Positions 1 through 5,194 of a stretch of 5,626 bases of DNA are shown piece after piece. Origin of the DNA: Polyangiaceae bacterium. Its GTDB lineage: Bacteria > Myxococcota_A > Polyangia > Polyangiales > Polyangiaceae. The notes under the pieces are model-generated. The model did not search any database. It was given only the letters and a program-made list of their open reading frames with translations, and was not told the DNA's origin. Numbering within the stretch: the first letter of the stretch is position 1; each line of letters begins with the position of its first letter. Made by a program: the position numbers and the translations under genes. The DNA lies in NCBI GenBank assembly GCA_025934595.1, contig JAICXU010000264.1, positions 1 through 5,626 on the forward strand, given 5' to 3'.

Positions 1-363
1 AAGCCCGTTTTGACGTCGCTCATGCTCACTCGCGCGCCGGATGCATCGAGCACCGCGCTGAAGTCGGCAGCAGCTCGGGGCGACAGCCTTTCGGGAACGG
101 AGATCGATTGCATGTCGACCGTGCCGCCCTCTGCCGCGACGGTTCGCATCTTCGCGATCCAGCTCGGCTCGGCGAAGCTCGCGCCGCCGCTTGCGGCGCG
201 TAGCGCGGGCTCGAGCCCGACCGCTCCAGTTGCTCCGACGGTGATGATCGCCAAAGGGGCGGCCACGTCCGAAACGTACGCGGTGGAGCTCGTTACGCCG
301 CCGCCGACGGGCCACGAGATCACGCTGGAGGTCCAGCCGAACGCGACCGTGGCTTCGTACTGA
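1..363 (+). CDS. 3' end of a truncated gene; possibly Hcp-like (type VI secretion tube family)
   Basis: The reading frame is open from the first base to a TGA at 361-363 and gives 120 C-terminal residues. The gene starts upstream of the window, so the TTG and ATG codons near the left edge need not be starts. Third codon positions are mostly G or C, as in the neighbouring genes, and no comparable minus-strand frame is open here, which supports real coding. The visible part is rich in Ala, Ser, Thr and Pro and looks like beta-strands joined by loops. The pattern of TSLMLTRAPDASS, then ALKSAAARGD, then VRIFAIQLGSAKL, ending in HEITLEVQPNATVASY, resembles the Hcp family (PF05638), where a 'D..SP.L..A...G' stretch is followed by paired strands and a final '..VTL.....I...Y' strand. 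That resemblance is by eye and weak. No other secretion gene is visible. An unrelated beta-sandwich protein is equally possible. Confidence 0.72.
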   Translation, partial: KPVLTSLMLTRAPDASSTALKSAAARGDSLSGTEIDCMSTVPPSAATVRIFAIQLGSAKLAPPLAARSAGSSPTAPVAPTVMIAKGAATSETYAVELVTPPPTGHEITLEVQPNATVASY

Positions 364-383
364 AAGGCTCTTCTACGCGCGCG

Positions 384-408
384 AGCACGGTGACTCGCGA
401 AACGTGCT
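384..408. promoter_or_regulatory. Inverted repeat AGCACG-N13-CGTGCT upstream of the RRM gene
   Basis: Perfect 6-bp arms (384-389 and 403-408) flank a 13-nt spacer that itself contains TCGCGA. The right arm overlaps the first base of the possible -10 box at 408. The dyad could be a regulator-binding site or a hairpin ending the upstream transcript. No T-tract follows, so an ordinary intrinsic terminator is unlikely. Short GC-rich dyads arise often by chance in such DNA. Confidence 0.25.
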
Positions 409-413
409 AGCGT
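406..413 (+). promoter_or_regulatory. Possible -10 element for the RRM gene
   Basis: TAGCGT at 408-413 keeps the TAnnnT core of a sigma-70-type -10 box. The GC before it recalls, but does not match, an extended -10. No good -35 hexamer lies 16-18 bp upstream. Transcription would start near 420, leaving a leader of about 9 nt before the GTG at 429. That fits the absence of a Shine-Dalgarno sequence and suggests a leaderless or nearly leaderless mRNA. This is inference from position and a short motif. Confidence 0.3.
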
Positions 414-428
414 CCTCGGCCACGCAAC

Positions 429-1013
429 GTGGCTGCCACCGAAACTCGACTCTACGTCGGTAATTTGCCCGACGACGTCAGCGCAGAAGAGCTGCGCCGG
501 CGCTTCGCGGAGTATGGCGTCGTCAAAAACGTCGAGCTTCCCACGGACCGCGCGAGCGGACGCCTTCGCGGCCACGGCTTCGTGACGATGGAAAACGCCG
601 CCGAGGCGCAGGTCGCGATGTCGAAGCTGAATGGCGCGATGCTCGACGAAAAACGGCTCCGCGTGAACATCGCCGGCGAGCGCGATCATTCGCGTGTCGA
701 AGCGCCGGTCACCGCGCGCATCACGTCGCAGTTTCGCGAGCGCACCAACATGGTCTACGAGCTCGATTGCGTAGGCACGCGGCTCACGATCAAGATGTTT
801 CCCGAAGACGCGAACGGCGAAGCGTGGCGTCTTTATGCTTTCGTGAAGGACGCCGCCGACGAGCCCGTCGGAATCGAAGCAACCTCGTCGACGCGTGCGT
901 CCGCTCTCGCCGAGCTCGCGCGCGGATGGCAGGAAGCCGAAGCCCCCACGAGCATGTTCAAGCTCGACTGGCCTGCGATCACGCAAGCCCTCGCGACCGT
1001 CCGCGCGATCTGA
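429..1013 (+). CDS. Single-RRM RNA-binding protein with an uncharacterised C-terminal domain
   Basis: This 194-residue cytosolic protein should bind single-stranded RNA through an N-terminal RRM (about residues 6-83). RNP2 is LYVGNL (8-13) and RNP1 is RGHGFVTM (47-54). The alpha/beta spacing and the closing ALDEKRLRVNIA-like strand (70-82) match the family. RNP1 is atypical: His49 replaces the usual aromatic residue at position 3 and Met54 the aromatic at position 8, while Phe51 is kept. Residues 95-194 form a second, unrecognised domain (NMVYELDCVG, RLTIKMFPED, EAWRLYAFVKDA), mostly beta followed by an Ala-rich helix; many bacterial RRM proteins lack such a domain. GTG at 429 is the only usable start, because an in-frame TAG lies at 408-410. 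No Shine-Dalgarno sequence is visible. It converges on the YbjQ-like operon with 14 nt between stop codons. Bacterial proteins of this type are often linked to cold or stress responses; no target can be inferred here. Confidence 0.93.
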   Translation: MAATETRLYVGNLPDDVSAEELRRRFAEYGVVKNVELPTDRASGRLRGHGFVTMENAAEAQVAMSKLNGAMLDEKRLRVNIAGERDHSRVEAPVTARITSQFRERTNMVYELDCVGTRLTIKMFPEDANGEAWRLYAFVKDAADEPVGIEATSSTRASALAELARGWQEAEAPTSMFKLDWPAITQALATVRAI

Positions 1014-1027
1014 GGCAAGACGCGCGA

Positions 1028-1852
1028 TTAACGGTCGAGAGGAACCACCATCGTCGGCGTGGGATGCGCCTTGCTCACACGCGGATCGCTCTCGTGCATC
1101 ACGGCGATCGCGGTGCCCACCGCCGTGAACTCCACGAAGCCGGCTTTTCCTCCGTGCGTGCGCTCTTCGACGGTCATCCCCACGATGCCCGCCGGTGCGT
1201 CGGCGCCGTGCGGCGGAAAGGAGGCGAAGAGGTCCTTCGTGAGAACGTCCATCGCCGCTTCGCGTGCATCGAAGAAGGCCTGCGTGTAGCCCACCATCTC
1301 TTCGTTCTTGAACGACAACATGTACGAGCGCGCGATCGACGGATCGATCGCGCAGACGGCATTTCCCGTGGCGAGTGAGATCGGCTTGTAGCCGGCGCGA
1401 AGCAGCGCCACGAAATCTTGTCCGGAGAGATCGGACGTGAACGGCCCGCCCTTCGACAGCGCGAGCGACGGCGCGTTCGCGAATTCTTTCGGCGCGTGAT
1501 TCGGATCGAACGAGATCGCAGTTCCAATCGCGACGATCTTCGCGACCTGATGTCCACCGTGCCACCGGTGATGCTCGAGCGTGAGGCGCACGCCGACGAT
1601 GCCTTCCGCCCGCAGCTTGGCGCCGTGATCCCACATGCGCCGCAAGGCGTGCTGGCGTGCGCTGCGGAGCGATTGCGCGACCGCTTGCGCATTTTGATCG
1701 CGTGACGATTGCGAGACCGACGTGAACATCGCCGGCGCGCCCGCGTCCCACACCGCGCTGCCGATGACGAGCCCACGCGGCAAAAATCCCATGCGCGAGA
1801 GCGTGAGAAATTCCGTGACCGACAAATCGCTGAGAGCAGGCATCGATTTCAT
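1028..1852 (-). CDS. YbjQ-like double-domain protein, operon gene 4 (most divergent, no leader)
   Basis: The last operon gene encodes 274 residues with two YbjQ-like domains. Domain 1 spans about 8-113: LSDLSVTEF at 8-15, GLVIGSAV at 27-34, SARQHAL at 64-70, EGIVGVRL at 83-90, VAIGTAI at 107-113. Domain 2 spans about 138-249: FTSDLSGQDF at 138-147, FDAREAAM at 194-201, GIVGMTV at 222-228, EFTAVGTAI at 241-249. It begins directly at the first motif, without the Pro/Gln-rich leader of genes 1 and 3. It is the most degenerate copy: the Tyr-His after the GxxxG strand is WD in domain 1 and absent in domain 2, and domain 2 has about five extra residues (FPPHGADAPA) between helix and strand. The start ATG (1852-1850) overlaps the upstream TGA as ATGA, and GAGGTG lies 5 nt upstream, an excellent ribosome site. 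ATG at codon 4 is an alternative start. Function is unknown; PF01906 is only putatively metal-binding. Confidence 0.9.
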   Translation of the reverse strand: MKSMPALSDLSVTEFLTLSRMGFLPRGLVIGSAVWDAGAPAMFTSVSQSSRDQNAQAVAQSLRSARQHALRRMWDHGAKLRAEGIVGVRLTLEHHRWHGGHQVAKIVAIGTAISFDPNHAPKEFANAPSLALSKGGPFTSDLSGQDFVALLRAGYKPISLATGNAVCAIDPSIARSYMLSFKNEEMVGYTQAFFDAREAAMDVLTKDLFASFPPHGADAPAGIVGMTVEERTHGGKAGFVEFTAVGTAIAVMHESDPRVSKAHPTPTMVVPLDR

Positions 1853-2781
1853 TGGCTCACCTCGATCACGAGCGTGGGCACGGGTACCGGCTTTTCTTGT
1901 GGGAAGGCGACGACGGCGGTGCCGACGACGAAGAACTCGATCGTCTCACCGCGCCACGCGTACTTCGTTTGCGTGCCGCCCCATCCATGTTGCTTCTCAT
2001 GGACGGTGACCCCCACGATGCCCTCGGCGCCGAGCTGCTCCGCTTCGTATTGCAGGCGTTCCATCGCGAGCTCGCGCGAATCGTAGAGCGCGTGCGTGTA
2101 CTCGGGGAGCTCGGAGTTGAGGCGCGATCCGGTGTAGCGATTCACGGTGCTCGCGGGCACGTAATAACAACAATTGCCCATCACGAATCCGACGGGGCGA
2201 TAACCCGAGCGAACGAGGGTCCAGAAATCTTGTCCGGTGAGATCGCTCGTGAAGGGTTTGCCGTGCTTGTTCTTGAAATAAGCGTGGGCGCGAGGATCGT
2301 CGCCTCTCCATCGCACTGCGGTTCCGACCGCGACGAACTCGGCGACGTTCGATCCCCACGCGTGCAAATTCACGTCGAGCCTCACACCTATGACGCCGTC
2401 GGCGCCGAGCGCCTCTGCTTCTTCTTCGAGACGCCCTAGCGCGAGCTCGCGCGAATGGTAGAGCGCACGTGTGAGATCCGTGAGCTCGGCTCCGGTGTCG
2501 GGAGTTCCCATCGGGAAGATGGGCTTCACATGGTAGATCGAGCTTCCCATCACGAGCCCGAGTGGATCGAAGCCCACTTCCTTCACGACGAGAAACTCGT
2601 TCACGCTGAGATCGCTCGTGAAGAAATGGCGCTGCCGCATCTGCACGAGACGCTCTTTCGCGTGCTGCGGGAGATCGGCGGCCACCGCCTGATCGGGCGT
2701 GGGCTCGACTCCCGCGGGCGGCTGCCATCCGGCGCCGGGTTGTGCGTAGTAAGGAGGGCGGGGCGGACGCTGGTTGCTCAT
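1849..2781 (-). CDS. YbjQ-like double-domain protein, operon gene 3
   Basis: This predicted cytosolic protein has 310 residues. A Pro/Gly/Gln-rich leader (1-34) precedes a linker, ADLPQHAKERL (35-45), shared almost exactly with gene 1. Domain 1 covers about 54-156: FTSDLSVNEF at 54-63, GLVMGSSIYH at 75-84, YHSRELAL at 108-115, LGADGVIGVRL at 125-135, HAWGS at 140-144, FVAVGTAV at 149-156. Domain 2 covers about 177-290: FTSDLTGQDF, GFVMGNCCYY (198-207), YDSRELAMERL (233-243), LGAEGIVGVTV (250-260), HGWGG (265-269), FFVVGTAV (283-290). The LGADGVIGV and VAVGTAV strands are the strongest YbjQ signatures; E. coli YbjQ has a single domain of about 107 residues. The frame is open up to 3006, but the start at 2781 is preferred: it overlaps gene 2's TGA as ATGA, a GAGGG ribosome site lies just upstream, and the leader resembles gene 1's. 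The extra 75 codons would read Arg-rich antiframe sequence over gene 2. Confidence 0.92.
   Translation of the reverse strand: MSNQRPPRPPYYAQPGAGWQPPAGVEPTPDQAVAADLPQHAKERLVQMRQRHFFTSDLSVNEFLVVKEVGFDPLGLVMGSSIYHVKPIFPMGTPDTGAELTDLTRALYHSRELALGRLEEEAEALGADGVIGVRLDVNLHAWGSNVAEFVAVGTAVRWRGDDPRAHAYFKNKHGKPFTSDLTGQDFWTLVRSGYRPVGFVMGNCCYYVPASTVNRYTGSRLNSELPEYTHALYDSRELAMERLQYEAEQLGAEGIVGVTVHEKQHGWGGTQTKYAWRGETIEFFVVGTAVVAFPQEKPVPVPTLVIEVSQ
2598..2682 (-). repeat. 85-nt paralogous segment in gene 3 (copy of 4465-4549)
   Basis: Aligned by eye without gaps to 4465-4549, this segment matches at 74 of 85 positions, and its left 25 nt at 24 of 25. It encodes the linker from ADLPQHA to the first residues of FTSDLSVNE. 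It reflects duplication of the gene, and perhaps stronger constraint or conversion in this part. Confidence 0.8.
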
Positions 2782-3758
2782 TGTCCCTCGCTCGCGTTTT
2801 CTTCCATCTTCGCCGCCAGCTCCTCGAGCTTCTTCGACTCGTCTTCTTCGCCTTCGATGAAGTCGCCGCGCTTTTTCTGGCCTAGCTTGATCATGCCGAG
2901 GACGAGCGGCGGCACGTTCGCTTGATGCGGCGGCTTGAAGTCCGGAATGCGGCGAATCGCAGTTCCGAACCACGAGACGTCGACGTCGAGATCGTTGAGC
3001 TCGCATTCGCGGAAGCCGCAGGGCACTTCTTTCGCCGTGACCTTGATGTCGGATCCGACCACGAACTCGGCTCCGAAATTCTTGGCTTGTTTCTCGATGC
3101 TCGCCTCGACCGATGTGCGTGCCGCTTCGATGGCCTGGTGCGCGGAGGTGACCTCACCACCCGGCGACCAGGCTCCGCCGCGCATGACGTGCCAGACGTG
3201 ATAGCGGCAGAAGTCGAACGGAAATCCGCAGGGCTCGAAGCCTTCGCGCGCAAGCGCCCAGAAATCTTGTCCCGTGAGATCCGTGATGATGGGTGTGTTT
3301 TGAGGCTTGGTGATCCACGGCGCGCGCACCGCGGTGCCGACGACGGTGAACTCGATCACTTCGTCGCCGTCGTCTCCGCCTTTGCCGTGCGATCCGACGG
3401 TGATGAGCCGTTCCTGGAGACGCACGCCGATGACGGCGTCCGCGCGAACGAGCTGCGCTTCTTGGTAGAGGCGAGAGAGCGCGCGCCCTCGCGATTCGCG
3501 GTGCGCCTGGCTGATGGCTTCGATCTCACCAGTAGCTCCCTTGTAGTCGGGGATTTTTCCGATGTGGTAGATCGAGCTCCCCATGACCTGTGAGATCGGC
3601 TGGCATTGAATCTCACGAGACACGAGAAATTCGTTGACGCGGAGATCGCTCGTGAACAGGCGATGTGAGGTTTCGTCTGCGAGTCGCTCGCGGGCGCGCA
3701 AAGGTAGGCCGCCCTCGGAGACCGCGTAGAGGCTTTGCTGCAGGTCGATCGGCGGCAT
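2778..3758 (-). CDS. YbjQ-like double-domain protein with charged C-terminal tail, operon gene 2
   Basis: The protein has 326 residues. The N-terminus is short (1-34), with a LPLRARERLAD segment corresponding to the LPQHARERL linker of genes 1 and 3. Domain 1 (about 35-144) is canonical: FTSDLRVNEF at 35-44, VMGSSIYHIG at 58-67, RADAVIGVRL at 105-114, FTVVGTAV at 137-144. Domain 2 (about 158-268) is unusual. ITDLTGQDF is kept, but the GFVMG strand is replaced by FPFDFCRYHV (179-188), and PCGFREC (246-252) adds a Cys pair; FGAEFVVGSDI and WFGTAI still identify the fold. After the NVPPLVL strand (281-287) comes a 39-residue, Glu/Lys-rich probable helical tail (288-326) found in none of the paralogues. 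An in-frame opening extends to 4376, but ATG at 3758 is chosen because it overlaps gene 1's stop as TGATG and the family alignment starts there. Metal binding or another role is unproven. Confidence 0.9.
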   Translation of the reverse strand: MPPIDLQQSLYAVSEGGLPLRARERLADETSHRLFTSDLRVNEFLVSREIQCQPISQVMGSSIYHIGKIPDYKGATGEIEAISQAHRESRGRALSRLYQEAQLVRADAVIGVRLQERLITVGSHGKGGDDGDEVIEFTVVGTAVRAPWITKPQNTPIITDLTGQDFWALAREGFEPCGFPFDFCRYHVWHVMRGGAWSPGGEVTSAHQAIEAARTSVEASIEKQAKNFGAEFVVGSDIKVTAKEVPCGFRECELNDLDVDVSWFGTAIRRIPDFKPPHQANVPPLVLGMIKLGQKKRGDFIEGEEDESKKLEELAAKMEENASEGQ

Positions 3759-4642
3759 CAGTCGTTCACCGTGAGAACGAGTGAAGGCGTGGGAATTTGG
3801 TGGTTTTGCGAGATGGCGACGACGGCGGTGCCGACGGCGCTGAACTCGAGGATGTGCGAGCCCCACGTGTGATTCGTCTCGTCGATGACGACGCCGACGA
3901 TGCGTTCCGCTCCGAGGGCGGTCGCCTCTGCTTGCATGCGTTCCATCGCGAGCTCGCGCGCGTCGTAGAGCGCCTGCGTGTAGTTCGGCAGCTCCATGTT
4001 TTGCGCGACCGTGCCGAGCCATTGGACGAGGCCTTGATGCGCGATGTGATAGACGCAGTTGCCCATCACGAATCCGACCGGACGATATCCCGCGCGCAGG
4101 ATCGTCCAGAAATCCTGGCCCGACAGGTCGCTCGTGAACGGCTTTCCGTTCGGCGCGCGATACCCTTGCGTGCCCTCGCGATGACGAACGCCGGTTCCGA
4201 TCGCGAGGAACTCGACGACGTCCGAGCCCCACGCGTGGATGTTCACCTCGAGCCGCACGCCGATGATGCCGTCGGACCCGAGCGCGTCGGCTTCCTCTTC
4301 CATGCGCGTCATCGCGAGCTCGCGCGCGTGATAGAGCGCTTGCGTGAGCGTCGTCATTTCCATGTTCTTTCCCCATCGCGCCATCTGCATGCCGATGTGG
4401 TAAATCGACGAGCCCATCACGAGCCCCATCGGCTGAAAGCCCACGTCGCGTACGAGCAAAAATTCGTTCACGCTGAGGTCGCTCGTGAAAAAATGCTGCT
4501 GCCGCATGATCGCGAGACGCTCTCTCGCGTGTTGCGGAAGATCGGCGGCGGGCGCCTGGTTCGGCGGAACGAATTGGTGTTGCTGCGGTCCTTGGCCTAG
4601 TGCCTGGCCTGATCCTGAATGGGGCGGCTGATTTTGGCTCAT
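3758..4642 (-). CDS. YbjQ-like double-domain protein, first gene of the operon (gene 1)
   Basis: This protein has 294 residues and no signal peptide or membrane segment. A Gln/Pro-rich, probably disordered leader (1-31) precedes ADLPQHARERL (32-43). Domain 1 (52-152) carries FTSDLSVNEF, GLVMGSSIYH (73-82), YHARELAM (104-111), LGSDGIIGVRL (121-131), HAWGS (136-140) and FLAIGTGV (145-152). Domain 2 (169-274) carries FTSDLSGQDF, GFVMGNCVYH (190-199), YDARELAMERM (226-236), LGAERIVGVVI (243-253), HTWGS (258-262) and FSAVGTAV (267-274). The repeat period is 117 residues. A final strand, TPSLVL, recurs in all four paralogues. The start ATG (4642-4640) has GGAG 11 nt upstream, a rather long spacing; the leader's likeness to gene 3 supports it over Met46. 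It is transcribed divergently from the zinc-ribbon gene and overlaps gene 2 by one base. The fold assignment (PF01906) is secure by motif pattern; the activity is not known. Confidence 0.93.
   Translation of the reverse strand: MSQNQPPHSGSGQALGQGPQQHQFVPPNQAPAADLPQHARERLAIMRQQHFFTSDLSVNEFLLVRDVGFQPMGLVMGSSIYHIGMQMARWGKNMEMTTLTQALYHARELAMTRMEEEADALGSDGIIGVRLEVNIHAWGSDVVEFLAIGTGVRHREGTQGYRAPNGKPFTSDLSGQDFWTILRAGYRPVGFVMGNCVYHIAHQGLVQWLGTVAQNMELPNYTQALYDARELAMERMQAEATALGAERIVGVVIDETNHTWGSHILEFSAVGTAVVAISQNHQIPTPSLVLTVND
4465..4549 (-). repeat. 85-nt paralogous segment in gene 1 (copy of 2598-2682)
   Basis: This is the partner of the gene 3 segment, encoding the same linker and first-motif region. 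Other motif-coding parts of the operon (for example FTSDL-GQDF around 4107-4138 and 2221-2255) are also visibly alike, but over shorter lengths. Confidence 0.8.
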
Positions 4643-4678
4643 CGTGCGAGAGGCTCCGGAGGCTGTTGTGGGACGCTC

Positions 4679-4684
4679 AGTCTA
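4679..4684 (-). promoter_or_regulatory. Possible -10 box for the YbjQ-like operon
   Basis: Read on the minus strand this is TAGACT (TAnnnT). It would start transcription near 4672 and leave a leader of about 30 nt containing the GGAG ribosome site of gene 1. No convincing -35 hexamer lies at 15-18 bp upstream. Confidence 0.25.
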
Positions 4685-4690
4685 CGCGTA
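4683..4690. promoter_or_regulatory. 8-bp palindrome TACGCGTA centred between the two divergent -10 candidates
   Basis: The palindrome's centre (4686.5) coincides with the midpoint between the candidate -10 boxes at 4679-4684 and 4689-4694. A regulator bound here could control both directions. Eight-base palindromes rich in CG are common in such genomes, so only the placement makes it notable. Confidence 0.25.
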
Positions 4691-4714
4691 CGTTGGGCAA
4701 GTAGAGAGTAAGGA

Positions 4715-5173
4715 ATGCAGCTCGAACGATGCTCGAATTGCGGCGCGGAGATCGTGCCGGGTCCCGACGGTCGCGTAGGTCCGTGCGGCTACTGTCATTC
4801 GAAAGCCACGGGAGCGATCGATCCCGGTGCGCTCGCCGCGACGCTGGGGCGCGAAATGAACGACATCAAATCGTTCGTCGCGCGTCTCGCCGACACGCTC
4901 GAATCCGGATTTCCCCAGATGACGCGCGTCGAGCGGGGCGGTCTCTTCACGAAGCACGTGGAAAAGATCGAGATCACGGCGACCCCCATGGTCTATCGAC
5001 TCGAGATGCACGGCAGCCACGTCACCGCCCACCGTACGCGCGCTGTCGGCGGAATTTCGCTGAAAAATGAGACGATCCCGATCGCGCAATGGGTCAATGA
5101 AGTGTCGCAAGCGCTGGCGCGTCTCGCGAACGAGAGCGAAGCCGCGCATCGCGCGCTCTCGAAGATCCTCTGA
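4715..5173 (+). CDS. Small zinc-ribbon protein of unknown function, divergent to the YbjQ-like operon
   Basis: This protein has 152 residues. The N-terminus has four cysteines in two CxxC knuckles, C6-x2-C9 and C24-x2-C27 (RCSNCG, PCGYCHS), a typical treble-clef or zinc-ribbon arrangement that should bind one Zn2+ structurally. An Ala-rich helix follows (about 37-64). Residues 76-152 then look like beta-beta-beta-alpha (HVEKIEITAT, VYRLEMHGSHVTAH, VGGISLKNETI, then helix AQWVNEVSQALARLANE). I do not recognise this C-terminal domain. No signal peptide or membrane segment is visible, so it is probably cytosolic and may bind protein or nucleic acid. The start is well fixed: an in-frame TAA at 4709-4711 lies just before ATG 4715. 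A purine-rich TAAGGA abuts the ATG, closer than usual for a ribosome site. The head-to-head placement with the YbjQ-like operon suggests, but does not prove, shared function or regulation. It converges on the PPK2 gene. Confidence 0.87.
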   Translation: MQLERCSNCGAEIVPGPDGRVGPCGYCHSKATGAIDPGALAATLGREMNDIKSFVARLADTLESGFPQMTRVERGGLFTKHVEKIEITATPMVYRLEMHGSHVTAHRTRAVGGISLKNETIPIAQWVNEVSQALARLANESEAAHRALSKIL

Positions 5174-5194
5174 TCCGCCGAGAGCCGCGCTTTT

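Larger units (their letters stand above)
4666..4694 (+). promoter_or_regulatory. Possible sigma-70-type promoter for the zinc-ribbon gene
   Basis: TTGTGG (4666-4671) and TACGTT (4689-4694) are separated by exactly 17 bp, and each matches the consensus at three positions, including TTG and TAnnnT. Transcription would begin near 4701, leaving about 14 nt before the ATG at 4715. The match is modest and unsupported by other evidence. Confidence 0.35.

Noticed and set aside
1002..1026. CGCGCG-N13-CGCGCG hairpin between the convergent RRM and YbjQ-like genes as a terminator
   Set aside because: There is no T-tract on either strand, and CGCGCG is self-complementary and common in GC-rich DNA.
767..1378. 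Plus-strand open frame (203 codons) spanning the ends of the RRM gene and operon gene 4
   Set aside because: It crosses two convergent well-supported genes in another frame and is Arg/His-rich low-complexity sequence.
2782..3006. N-terminal extension of operon gene 3 over gene 2
   Set aside because: It would add 75 Arg-rich residues read from the wrong frame of gene 2. ATG 2781 has an ATGA overlap and a ribosome site.
2922..3593. Plus-strand open frame (223 codons) opposite operon gene 2
   Set aside because: It is an antisense shadow of a gene with clear YbjQ-like motifs, with no homology signal of its own.
3759..4376. N-terminal extension of operon gene 2 over gene 1
   Set aside because: The extra residues are Arg/His-rich out-of-frame sequence of gene 1. 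The TGATG junction and family alignment place the start at 3758.
3797..4600. Long plus-strand open frame (267 codons) opposite operon gene 1
   Set aside because: It mirrors the codon bias of the minus-strand gene, is very rich in Arg, Asp and Val, and has no recognisable motif; the minus strand carries clear family motifs.
4682..5149. Minus-strand open frame (155 codons) opposite the zinc-ribbon gene
   Set aside because: The plus strand has two CxxC knuckles and a well-defined start; the antisense product has no motif.
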